From assembly GCA_037157565.1 (NCBI GenBank), contig JAZHRO010000003.1, positions 39,631,001 to 39,695,000 of the forward strand: a stretch of 64,000 nt of DNA. Direction: 5' to 3'. Under the pieces are notes generated by a model. The model was given only the letters and a program-made list of their open reading frames with translations. It searched no databases and had not been told where the DNA came from. Made by a program: the position numbers and the translations under genes. The DNA is from Thalassia testudinum (taxonomy: Eukaryota > Streptophyta > Magnoliopsida > Alismatales > Hydrocharitaceae). Shown piece by piece: positions 43,639 to 53,943 of the stretch; the stretch's first letter is position 1, and each line of letters opens with the position of its first letter.

Positions 43639-45118
43639 CTAGTAAATGATTTTTTTTATAGAGTTAGGCTCCAATTGATATACAAACACATTAAGTGCAA
43701 GATTATTTACATAAGATTGGGTTTGAACTTCTTTAGTAGCTTCACCTATCACACGATCCTTAGGATGGCCCTCAGTGTAGGTTAGATCTTTATGTAAGTC
43801 ACTAGTTATGTTATCCTCAGGAATAATTGAAGGATCTCCTAAGAACTTATCATCATCTACTTGATGGTTTTTCTTTTTGATTTGATTCATCAAAAGATAG
43901 GTGTAAAGCTTCTTCAATTGTCAAATTTTTCTTGTTATAAACTCTATAGGCTTTGCTTTTAGAAGAGCATCCGAAGAATATCCCTTCATCACTATTTACA
44001 TCAAATTTATCTAAGTTTTCGTTTGTATTCAAGATAAAGCATTTACACCCAAAAACTTTGAAGTAAGAAATTTTTGGTGTCCTATCATAGTATAACTCAA
44101 AAGGTGTTTTCTTAAGAATTGGTTTGGTGAAGGCTCTATTTTGAATGTAGTAAGCAGTGTTTATTGCCGCAACCCAGAAATACCAAGGTAGCTTTGACTT
44201 GCACAATATTATGCGGGCATGCTCTTGAAAGGTTCTATTCCTTTTTTCTACTACAACATTTTGCAGAGCTGCTTTAGGAAAAGCAAAATCTTGTTTAATC
44301 TTGTAAGTTGAGTAGAAATCTTGAAAATTTTGATTATCAAATTCTCCTCCATGATGACATCTTATTCTAGGGATGGAATAAACTTTCTCGCTTTGAACTC
44401 TTTTAGCTATTTTTATAAATTCCTTAAATGTATAATCTTTATTTCTTAAAAATAATACGCAAGTAAATTGCAAAAAGATATCAATAATGACAAGACAATA
44501 TCTGCACCCATTTAGGCTTTGAAACTTGGGTGGTCCAAAGAGGTCCAGGTGAATCAACTCAAGTGGTTTTGAGGTGCTGGCCATATTTTTAGATTTGAAG
44601 GATGTTTTGTGAAGTTTTCCTAGTTCACAAGAATCACAAAGGTTTTTCTTTATAAAGGATATCTTTATCAATACTCGTACCAAGTCATCTTTCACAAGCT
44701 TATTTATGTGTTGGATGTAAGCATGCCCCAATCGACAATGGCGTAATATGGACTTATCAACCAATGCAACCACACAGTTTAGGTTATTGCAATTGTCAAA
44801 GCCAATAGTGCAAATACCTTTTGATCTATTTCTAGTCAAAAGAATTTGTTTAGTCTTTTTATCCTTAATTTTAAAGCCTTTTAAAGAGAAATTTACTTTA
44901 GAACCTTTATTATAGATTTGGATTACACTAAGCAAGTCATGTTTTAAACCCTTAACAAGATGAACATTATCAAAAGAGATTTTATAGTTACAAATTTGGA
45001 CAGTACCAATAATATGACCCTTGTGGTTATTGCCAAAGGTGGCTATATGACCTTCCTTGCAGTCTAGCTCGAGGAATAGGTCTTCTCTTGTCACGTGCTT
45101 GGACCATCCACTGTCCAT
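43639..45118 (-). pseudogene. pol: Copia protease end, GAG-pre-integrase and integrase
   Basis: A 421-codon open stretch (45118-43853). It begins at the protease active site MDSGWSKHVT (usually DSGCSRHMT). The pre-integrase and zinc-binding region follow, with HCRLGHAYIQHI and CDSCELGK. The integrase core has LIHLDLFGP (first Asp), IRCHHGGEF where the second catalytic Asp is His, and VVVEKRNRT (Glu kept). The C-terminal part has KTPFELYYDRTP, FKVFGCKCFILN and SDEGIFFGCS. A shifted frame continues to 43639. With the Asp-to-His change and the missing reverse transcriptase it is inactive. Confidence 0.85.
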
Positions 45119-45124
45119 GACCCA

Positions 45125-45975
45125 TCTTTTGCTTTGGACCTATCATTGGTTTCCTTCCAACAGCTAGAAGATGTTCATCTTTTTGTTTCTTCATTCTCTA
45201 TCTCTTTTTGTTCTTCAAGAATCTTTTGAACTTCCTTGAGAGTAGTGCTATCACATCATCTTCATCTGATTTCTCCGAATTAGTGTTGCCTTTCAATGCA
45301 ATGTCTTTATTTTTATTTCCTTCACCTTTATTCTTTTTCATATGCTCTAGCTGAGCTTTATAGGTCATTAAGCTACTTAAGAGATTGTCTAACTGTAATT
45401 GAGAGAGATCCTTGGATTCTTTAATTACAGTGTTCTTTGTCTCCTAGTTACTCATAAGAGTTCAGAGAATCTTCCATACCAGGCTTCATTTGCAATATCC
45501 TGATCAATATTTCTCAAGGAGTTTATAATGTCAGTGAATCTCATATACATCTCCTTGATGGTTTCTCCTTTCCTCTTGCAGAAGAGCTTATATTTTTGTG
45601 TCAAGAGATTGATCCTGGTTTCCTTCACCTTTGAAGTGCCTCCACGTGTAACTTTAATGGTGTTCTAGATTTCATATCCCATCTTGCAAGAAAAGACTTT
45701 GTTGAATTCATCCTTAAAAAATCCACAAAAGTTTGCAATCATAGCCTTGGCATTCTTGGTGGCCATCTTGTTTTGGTCTGATGTAATAACTATGCCTTCC
45801 TTCTTTTCTGGTTGAGTATATTTGGAGGCTATCACACCCTATTTTTCATAATCCATTAACTCAAGAAAGATCTGCATTCTAGTCTTCTAGTAACCATAAT
45901 TTGTGCCATCAAAAAGTACTAGTCTCATAGCTGACTACTCCTCAACAAAAACTTTAGAGGATTTTGACATCTTTT
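45125..45975 (-). pseudogene. gag: Copia gag (UBN2-like), broken
   Basis: Read by eye on the coding strand: MIANFCGFFKDEFNKVFSCK, then TRINLLTQKYKLFCKRKGET and IKEMYMRFTDIINSLRNIDQ (45640-45500), typical of the gag_pre/UBN2 region of Sirevirus-type elements. A Lys/Glu/Asp-rich tail (45330-45150) follows. No intact CCHC knuckle is seen. Several stops interrupt it, so no long ORF exists. Confidence 0.7.
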
Positions 45976-45988
45976 TCGAAAAGAACCT

Positions 45989-46002
45989 AGCTTTGATACT
46001 AG
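45989..46002 (-). promoter_or_regulatory. Copia PBS, initiator-Met tRNA type, decayed
   Basis: The minus strand reads TAGTATCAAAGCT against the usual TGGTATCAGAGCC. It lies directly before the LTR edge at 46004. Confidence 0.65.
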
Positions 46003-46699
46003 ATGTGAGTGCACATGGAGCCTGTAGGATCTAAGATTTACACTAGAGGGTGGGTGAATAGTGTACTTATAAAAAAATATAAGATTTAAAGAGCATTCAC
46101 TATAGACCAATAGAAATATGAAGTAATCACAATCAACCAGAAAGATCACACTTGAATTTTTGAGTGGAAACCCTTCTGGATAAAAACCATTACCTAAGCC
46201 TCCCAGCTTAGGATTTTATGACTAGTCAATGCTAGTCAAATCAACTGTGCACCACTTCAACGAGGGTAGCACAACCTCTTTACAAAACCATTCTTCTCTT
46301 TTACACCTAAACAAGAAAAGAACAATGAAACCCCTAGCAACTTGGTCCTAAATAAAAATAAAAGGAATATAAAATAACAATATTTCCTTTGGAACCTCAA
46401 TAAAATATGCAAATTGAGTATTTATGAGGTTGTAGAAGAGTGCTTTAGAAAATTTTGATCACTAGTGTGAAAGTACTAGAAAGAAGGTGCGTTGAGATGG
46501 TCTATCGCAACCTCTATTGGGGACTGGAGGGGTTGCCTTGAGATGCATTCCATACAGTGGGAGAGCATGTGGGTTGTGTGTGTGGTGGTGACCTTTAGTG
46601 CTCTAGCTGGAGGATACAAAAATTGGTTGACTCTGTATCACATGCAAATTCACGAGAGTAATGGACAATTGTTGTTTCTTTGTTACATTTGTTTATAGG

Positions 46700-48000
46700 T
46701 CGTGCAATTAGGGGGAGATACCGCTTCTGTGGGAAGTGTTGCGCGACATGGCTACTTGGGTGTAGGGGGTGGCATGGCTCTTGGGGGGAGATTTCAATTC
46801 CACGTTGTCATCTGATGACTATCCAGATGGGAGGATAGACTCCTCTACCTTTAGCTTTGAATTCATCATCTCAGACTTGGAGTTGGTCGATCTTCCTTCT
46901 TTAGGGGCTACCTTCACGTGGAGGGGTGGTGGTGGGCAAATGTCCAAGAATGACAGGTTCTTATGCAATGTGGAGTTGATGGGTTCCTTTCACATGGCCT
47001 CCGTGGTAGTTTTGGGCCGCCCCTTTTCTAACCACACTCCACTTGTTTAGCAGAGCGAGGAGGGTGTAAAGGCTAGATCCTACTTTAAATTTAGAAGTCT
47101 TGGCTCACTGAAGGGGTATTTAAAGACATGGTTACCTCATGGTGGATTGCTCAAGAGGTTGTTGGGATGGCTATGCAGAGATTGGCATGTAAATTGAGGG
47201 GGCTGCATTTTTTGCTACTAGAAATAAGAGAACTTTGGGCAATTTGCAAGCACAGAAGAGCAAGGATGCCACAGATCAAGTGAAGAGGTTGGATGAGAAT
47301 GATGAGTTTTCGAGGATCCCTTAGGCTAGATGGTTTTCCAGTGTTATTCTATAGAGAATTTTGGTCTGTGGTAAAGACCAATGTTTCAGAAGTGCTTGAT
47401 GAGTTTTCGAGGCGCAACTTATGTTTCAAGAGAATCAATAGGTCACTCCTTTTTCTTTTACGAAAGAAATCAAGGGTAGAGGCACTCTCTAATTTTTGAC
47501 CCATAGCACTTTCCAGCTCAATCTACTTGATTATTGGTAAAGTGCTAGCAAATAGAATGAGAGTGGCTATGAAGGATATCATTAGCTCGATCCAGTACAT
47601 GTTTCTAAAAGGTAGATCCCTCTAGGAGTCCATCATTCTAGTGTAGGAGATGGTGTTAGAGTGGGTTAGAAGGAAGAAGAATGCCTTCATGTGGAAGGTA
47701 CATTTCCCCAAAGCATATGGCTTGATTTCTTGGGCATATCTTTAGGAGATTTTCACACGATAGGGGTTTCCTACGGTATGGGTGTAGTGGATCAAGAGGT
47801 GTATTACCAACTCCCTTTTCTCCCAGCTTATTATTGAGCATCCTACAAAGTAGTGGATTCAACAAAATAAGGGGTTCAGGTAGCGATTTCCAGTGGCACC
47901 CCTCATTTTTATAATGGCAGTGGATAGATTAGCATGCCTGGCCTTCAAGGCATGCTTGGGTAGCTTCTTGTACTATTATACTCTCCTCCCAGAGAGCCTT
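46700..48000 (+). pseudogene. LINE ORF2: endonuclease end and N-terminal reverse transcriptase, broken
   Basis: The 46769-47050 frame has WLLGGDFNSTLSSDDYPDGR, ISDLELVDLPSLGATFTWRG and the end SNHTPLV (usually SDHTPLV), the C-terminal half of an L1-type endonuclease. Downstream (47325-47890) are DGFPVLFYREFWSVV, a frame break, PIALSSSIYLIIGKVLANRM, and FLKGRSL then a stop, matching the first reverse transcriptase blocks. The GDD-type catalytic block is not visible, so part of the domain is deleted. It would nick target DNA and prime cDNA synthesis; this copy cannot. Confidence 0.8.
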
Positions 48001-48099
48001 AGCCCTTATGCTATAATTTACTGACAATACAATCTTTCTTATAGAAGGGGGAAGCTATGAGGCAAAGGTCATTCAATATGTAGTGGACAAATTTAGTGA

Positions 48100-49500
48100 G
48101 ATCTTAGCTTTGAAGATCAATGCTCCAAGTCCTCTCTTGTTTGCTTTCGTGATACTTGTAGAAGGAAGGAGGAATTATCCCATATCTTACAAAATCCAAT
48201 TGTTACTCTCCCTATTCGCTTTCTTGGTTTACCACTGGAAGCCAAGAAGATGAAGAAAGAGGATTGGGCCCAGATTTTTGAGAAGATCACCTTGAAAAAG
48301 GAGGGCTTGTGTAGTAGATTTTTATCTAAAGGTGGTAAGGCTAATCTTGTTTTATTCAGTGCTCTTGGCTATTCCTATTTTTTTGTTGTCTATGTTTAGG
48401 CCGCCAGGATCAGTCTTGAATAAAATTGATGTTATGCACAAAAGATTTTTCTGGAAGGGCCCTTCACACAATGGAAGATTCATGCAGCTTGTTACATGGA
48501 AAATCATTTGCACCCCAAAGAAGAGAGGAGGTTTGGGAGTGAGATCCCTTAGAGAGTTTGGAGACTCCTTTCTACTGAAGAGGGGCATCATTATATTATG
48601 AAAGGATGAAGGCACGTGGTAATCTATTGTTAGAGACTCCTATGGGGGTATTGGTGGCATGATGGTAGACTTGGTGCGCCAGGAGTCAACCTCTCCATTC
48701 TAGGATTATGTCTCAAAGACTGTTGGAGCATTGGGATCATTTTAAGTCGATACTCGATTGTAGGCAGAAGCTGCATTTCAGGGAGTATGACCAGAGTGTT
48801 TTGGATTGTTTTATTGACTCTTTTCCATGTGCGTATGAGGCTTCAAAGATGAAGCAAGATTCTGTGGCTGATCTGTGGCATCCTCATGATGAAGAGTGGA
48901 AGATTCCTTCCCTTATTGATAGCCGTGTCATGCACTAGAACAGGCAAGGAGGTGGGTTCTATGTAATTGGCCTTAGTTGCCTTCAAGACAAGGGAGGGGC
49001 TAGATACGTTCACTGGGAAGAAAGGGGTCTACGCCCCTTGCAGTTCTTATGAGGTCCTTTTAAGTGAGTAGGTCAGTGATGATCATCAACATGTATGTTC
49101 CCACCTTTGGAGATTGAAGATCCCATTGTGGTTTAGATTTTTCTTTGGTTGGCCAGATGTGGAGGTTTGGCCATTAGGTCTTTTTGAAGGAGGACCCTCG
49201 GGGTAGACATCATGCCTTGCCCCCATTGGGGCTTTAAGGAAGATGATGCCAGCCATCTTTTTACTACGTGCCTAGTGACTAATGAGGTGTGGTGCAAGTT
49301 TTGCTCTTTTCCAATTCCTATGTGGGAGATGTTGTGGTCCTATTTTACGTCTAGTGGCAAGCAATGTGTGGTCATGGCTGCAATTTTGTGGCTAGTCTGG
49401 AGAGCCTGAAATGATGTAACCTTCAATGGGGGTAATGTGTGGGTGGAGAACATTTATGGGGATGTAGCGTTGAGTGCCAAGTTTTGGTGTGAGAATTTGT
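48100..49500 (+). pseudogene. LINE ORF2: C-terminal region with zf-RVT-like motif, broken
   Basis: Pieces: SVLNKIDVMHKRFFWKG and KKRGGLGVRSLREF (48410-48560), typical of the region after the LINE reverse transcriptase; LWRLKIPLWFRFF (49108 region); and CPHWGFKEDDASHLFTTC with VWCKFC and ILWLVWRA (49215-49406), the zinc-binding RVT-associated motif. Several stops. An untranslated tail rich in taataa leads to the A run. Confidence 0.8.
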
Positions 49501-49646
49501 AATTAATTTATAATAATATATTTGGATGACTACTGTGAATAGTAGTAGTCCTTCAAAAAAAAAGAAGAAAGCACTAGAGAGAAAGAGAGTGTTTTGATTT
49601 TTAAAAGCACTTGAAGGTGTATTTTGAAGTGGGGGTCAAGGGGTCG

Positions 49647-49655
49647 TATATATAG
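49647..49655 (-). promoter_or_regulatory. TATA box of the copia LTR
   Basis: The plus strand reads gtcgtatatataggtg (minus strand CACCTATATATACGAC). It lies right of the LINE, so the LINE separates the promoter from the element body. Confidence 0.5.
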
Positions 49656-50161
49656 GTGTTTTAAGTCTTGATTTAGAAAATTTATAAATATGGTGTTGGT
49701 TGATCAAAATAAACCATTGGTTGATCAAAATGAACTTTAGTTGATTAAAATAAAATTTTGATCAATTCTTGGTTGATCGATTAAATCAGGAATTTGATTG
49801 ACTTTCAAAATATGACCATTAGGAGTTTTTGATTGAATAAAAATATAGGTATGATCTATCAAATTGATTTGGTCAATCAAGTTAAGAAAGCTCGTCGATC
49901 AAGAGTATTAGAAACTTAGAATTTAACTTAAGTTTATGATCTATCAAAGTTCAAAGTGGATTAGTTGATAAAATTGTGGTTGCTTACAAATTTTCTTGGC
50001 TTAATCAAAGTAAAAAGAGACAACTTTGAGCCACAAAAGGTCATCTTGAGCCCGAACATTCTTGGTACATAATCAATTATAGATAAACTGTCATTAAGTA
50101 ACTTGAAACGATTTGTCCACAACAAGCATAATTTTGTCACATTAAAACAAGGATATCAACA

Positions 50162-50589
50162 TTTTCGACATTATTTTGTTTCAATTTATTTTGGTCAAGG
50201 ACTAGTAAAACATAGGCATGAGGGTGTAATCACATCATAATATTGTAGGAATTTCATGACTATTTGACATTATTTTCCGTACATTTATAGAATTTTATTT
50301 TGCATTTATAGTTTATTTTTTATTACTTATAAAATTGAAAATCATCTAATTTTAATTTACTTTCATGTTGTAGCTGAAAGAATAGCACTTGGGAAGGGAA
50401 GGAGAACTCACTTGATGGCTTGATAGTCAAAAGAATAAAAATCAAGAGCATCCATATGAAAAAAGAGAGAAAAGGCCGAGGAAAGGAGAAGAAATTGAAA
50501 AGGAAAAAAAAATCAAATAAAGGAGTCACAAGCATGTGCAATCAATTGAGGACTTATCGTTGATCCTCCCATTGCATGAAGGCATGCAG
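50162..50589 (+). other. Unassigned stretch with an Athila-like polypurine tract on the plus strand
   Basis: ggactagtaaaacataggc followed by atgagggtg (50199-50226) resembles the E6 terminal region read in sense (ggactagcaaaagctaggc, then atgggggta). It may be a fragment of another plus-strand 3' end and LTR. The rest is AT-rich; no gene seen. Confidence 0.3.
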
Positions 50590-52756
50590 TCAGCTAGTAA
50601 TCAGTAGAAAGGTTCTATAGAGATCTATTTGATGGGCATAGACAAATGGTTGGTGAAGCCTGTGGTAGAGCCTTTATGACTAAAATAAAGGATGAGGCTT
50701 AGACCATCTTTGAAACATTAAGTGATAATTCCATTCACTTTTCCTCTTCATATCAAGAGAGGAAATCTACCATCATATAGAGGAAAATGGAGGCTTAGGA
50801 AGCTAAGGCCACCTAGGGATTAGCCTATCAAATTAAATTGTTAAATATAAACTTTGATAAGCTACTATCAAATCCTACTATGAATCAATAAGGAGCATCC
50901 ATGGTCCAAGCAAGAGATGAGTGCTCTATCTGCAAAAGCACCTCACACACCACTGTGGAGTGCCATTTGGCAAATTAGTTCCCTGAATTAGTGCAATCCA
51001 ACCTAAATGCGGCCCAAGGATTTCAACCACCACTTGCAATAACCCCTATTCCAATACTTACAACTTGGGGTGGAGGATTCACCTAAATTTCTCATGGAAG
51101 GAAGGTGATGGTTCGAACTCAGGGAATAGGAGACCCCAACTTCCCCAACCCAAGTACTAGCCATCCTATATAACCCCTCCTTAGAATAAGCCCTCTAAGA
51201 TGGATGAATTCAAAGCCTTGATGAAGGCAATGCGAGAACATCATAATATGGTCATCCAATCTTAGAATAAGATGATTACTGAAATGCAATCCCAAATTGG
51301 TCATCTTATAAAGGTAATTAGGTAATGAGATCCTGGGAAATTACCTAACTCTTCGAAGGAAAACCCCAAGGGTAAGGGGATCCTGACCGTCTTGGGGAGC
51401 TGCAAAGACATTGCCAAACTTGATGGCCCTCTCATGGTCACCCTCAGAATCTCCCTCCTACACCAACCTCGACCTCCACCCTTATCAGGGAATAGCCACA
51501 ATGCCTTCTCTTGCTTGAAGCCACCCACCTAGAGGATGTTGTCATTCCACCACCCCTTTCCTTGCACAACGATCGCTCCATCTAGAAGCCAAGGGTGCCC
51601 TATCCAGAGTGCCTATCTGCTCCTGGGATATCTTCTATTGGTTCAGCTAGAGCTAAGGATAGGATGGAAAAGATTATGGACACCTTACATACCCATATCA
51701 ACTTGCCTTTGTTGGATGCTATAAAAAATATTCTATCATAGACCAAGTTTCTAAAGGACCTGTGCACCTAGAAACGTCGATATACGAGATAGGTCCACAC
51801 TAAGTTCATCCCATCTGACCATATCAACTCGATGCTCCAACATGGAACAACACCCAAGGTGAATGATCCAGGAGCCCCATATATTTGAGTAGTTATAGGT
51901 AACTAACGCATTGATGAGGCTCTACTCGACCAGGGTGAGAGGGTGAATATTCTACCGAGCTCTGTCTATGCGCTCCTTGAAGGAGGTGATTTGAAGCCCA
52001 ACTTGGTTGTCCTCCAAGTTGTTGACCGATCACTTAAAACCCCACGTGGTTTACTGGAGGACGTTCTTATACAAGTGGAAGAGTTCTTCCCTATTGAGTT
52101 CTTGGTCCTCGATGCTGACCCAAAAAATTAGGCCACAAAACCATCCATTATTTTGGGACGGCCCTTTTTGGCTACGACCAATGCTTCCATCAATTATAGA
52201 TAATGGGCAATTAAAATGGGATTTGGTAATAAGAAACTCTAGTTAAATGTGTTTGATGCATACAAACAATCCAAATGTGAGTGTTCCCAGGTTTAGGTTA
52301 TTGATGAGATAGTGGAGGAGATTACCCCAACAATACTTTGTAATGACCCCTTACAAATGGTCATCTCCAAGGACCATTCTCAAACTCTTGCTAATTGTGA
52401 CAGGCACTTCCGAGATATTGAGGCATTTTTGGGTGTCAAGGCTCAGTCTCTTTCTTCCCCCTGGACCTTCAAGGTCAATTCGCTAGCTAAAGAGGGGACA
52501 ACCACACACATACCCTCAACCCAAAAGGTCTGAAGTTGGAGCTTAAATCCTTCCCCGACTTGCTAAAATATGCCTTTCTCAAGCCCAATAGTACATTCCC
52601 TAGAATTATTTCATCTGCTCTATTTAAGGAGTAGGAAGAAGCATTGCTAGAATGCTTAAATCACCATAAGGAGGCATTAGCGTGGACCATTGTTGATATC
52701 AAGGGGGTTGACCCTTCTCTCTCTTCATACATCACATTTACACGGATGAGTATGTA
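50590..52756 (+). pseudogene. gag: Ty3/gypsy gag-protease-RT start, plus strand, heavily decayed
   Basis: Frames broken by many stops. Gag: FYRDLFDGHRQMVGEACGRA (50607), TIFETLSDNS and a CCHC knuckle CSICKSTSHTTVEC (50922-50963), the only one seen in the gypsy gags of this window. A coiled stretch follows (MREHHNMVIQS, 51225). Protease: ALLDQGERVNILPSS (51925), where the usual DLGA/DTGA reads DQGE, VVDRSLKTPRGLLEDVLIQV and [16 protein letters not shown] (52145). Reverse transcriptase begins near 52640 with HHKEALAWTIVDIKGVDPSL and stops at about 52756, where the 52757-53943 block starts. Athila affiliation is likely from the order and the wording ETLSDNS and GRPFLAT. Confidence 0.75.
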
Positions 52757-53943
52757 AAGCCCTGTAATGAACCAAAATTTAGGTTTTGAGTCATTTCAAA
52801 GTGGTTTGGGTCACATCGAATCCTTAGACACGATCGTGGTTCGGTGCAAGTACATGCACCTCTTAAAGCATGCCGAAAACATGTATTTTGGGTCAACCCT
52901 TAGTTAAACCTCAACAAATGTGTACCATGTATGGTACCATTGGATCCTTTCATCCTAAGCTTTCCAACAACGCTTGTTTTGCATGAATTCGAGGTGTATA
53001 GCTCATGTCAACCAAACCTAAGGGTAATTTCAGGAATTTGCCCTTAATCCTAACCCTAAATAGAATTTAGGCCTATAAATATGCCCTCTAGGGACCTTGG
53101 GTCATCATTACTTTCTAAGCCTATTAGTTTGAGAGAGAAAGAGAGAGTAGAGAATAATTGAAATCCTAATTCAAATTTCTAAAGACCAATTTACGATAGT
53201 GAAAATCTCTGGCCTCCCACAATTTTCATGGAGGCAGCAGCAGCATCAAGCGAAAGCCGTTAGATCTAGTGGTGCGGTGCGGATTTGCACCACGTGTCGC
53301 GTAGGGAAGTGCACTTAGAGCACAAGTTCGCATAGAGGGGGAGCACGTGTGCGCGAGCAATGATCGCTTGATCACTAACACATGCCCATTCAAAGGTGGG
53401 AAGTGAGTTACTGGTGTGTAATCGATGCATCGACCATGCATGAGGGTGAATCCAAGCGTGACACGTGGCGCACACTTGGATTGCATGAACCTATTGACCA
53501 GTTCGCGTGAACCAGTTGGTTCAGCGATCCCCTCGAACATTTTCGACCAGCTCAAGGGTTTCCCGACTTTGAAATTTGACAAATACGGTACCGTTGGAAC
53601 CGCATTGACACGTACTATGTGTTTGTAGCTTTATTTTCATTTTTGAGTACTCTTCCCTTAGTGAAAAATCAGAAACATGTCTAGGTTATTCCAACCATAT
53701 TTTTGGTGCATGGAATCCAGGTTTTTCCCTCAGTGCATGTGCAGTTTAAGAGGCAGGTGTGCAGACTGTTCCTAGGCCCTTTCCACATAGTTCCAAGTCA
53801 CCGTGACCCTCCAGTGATGCTAAATAGAGTAGTCTACTCTTCTCTTATTTTTTTATTATTTCTGAGCAACCATGGATCCATCTTATGTGGTTGGTCACGT
53901 ATGCCTCATTGGTTGGCATGTGTTTCTTCATTGCTGAGTCAGG
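52757..53943 (+). repeat. Probable solo or truncated LTR, plus strand
   Basis: Begins tgtaatgaaccaaaattta (52763) exactly where the reverse transcriptase frame breaks off. It has a plus-strand TATA box (cctataaatatgc, 53072-53084) followed by a GA-rich likely transcript start (53130-53145), and could end at gagtca (53941). No internal domain or partner LTR is seen. Family unknown. Frames at 53226-53954 are not credible genes. Confidence 0.4.

Larger units (their letters stand above)
46486..49563 (+). mobile_element. L1-type LINE, 5'-truncated, inserted in the copia LTR
   Basis: Plus-strand element ending in a short A run (49555-49563). Flanking copies gaaagtactagaaagaa (46469-46485) and gaaagcactagagagaa (49567-49583) agree at 15 of 17 positions, a LINE-style target duplication. 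It contains the end of an AP endonuclease, scattered reverse transcriptase remnants and a C-terminal zinc-binding region, all broken by stops and deletions. Confidence 0.85.
42560..50161 (-). mobile_element. Sirevirus-type Ty1/copia element, truncated, interrupted by a LINE
   Basis: Minus-strand order: 5' LTR (46004-50161, split by the LINE), initiator-Met-like PBS (45989-46002), gag, protease and integrase (45118-43640), then the C-terminal half of reverse transcriptase with RNase H (43560-42600). The first half of reverse transcriptase is missing and the 3' LTR is absent or unrecognisable. Sirevirus affiliation is inferred from a UBN2-type gag, the integrase C-terminal wording (FGCKCFILN, SDEGIFFGCS, SKAYRVYNK) and an LTR whose sense start reads TGTTGATATCC. 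Confidence 0.8.
46004..50161 (-). repeat. Copia 5' LTR, split by the LINE
   Basis: Two parts, 46004-46485 and 49567-50161, give about 1.06 kb without the LINE. Ends read TGTGAGTGCACATGG (left) and GATATCAACA (right). A TATA box lies at 49647-49655 (plus strand cgtatatatagg). The ctagagggtgggtgaatag stretch near 46043 is common near copia LTR ends. Confidence 0.7.

Noticed and set aside
50225..50560. A full LTR starting after the polypurine-like tract at 50226
   Set aside because: Gag remnants begin only about 350 bp later, with no PBS or partner LTR; kept as an unassigned stretch.
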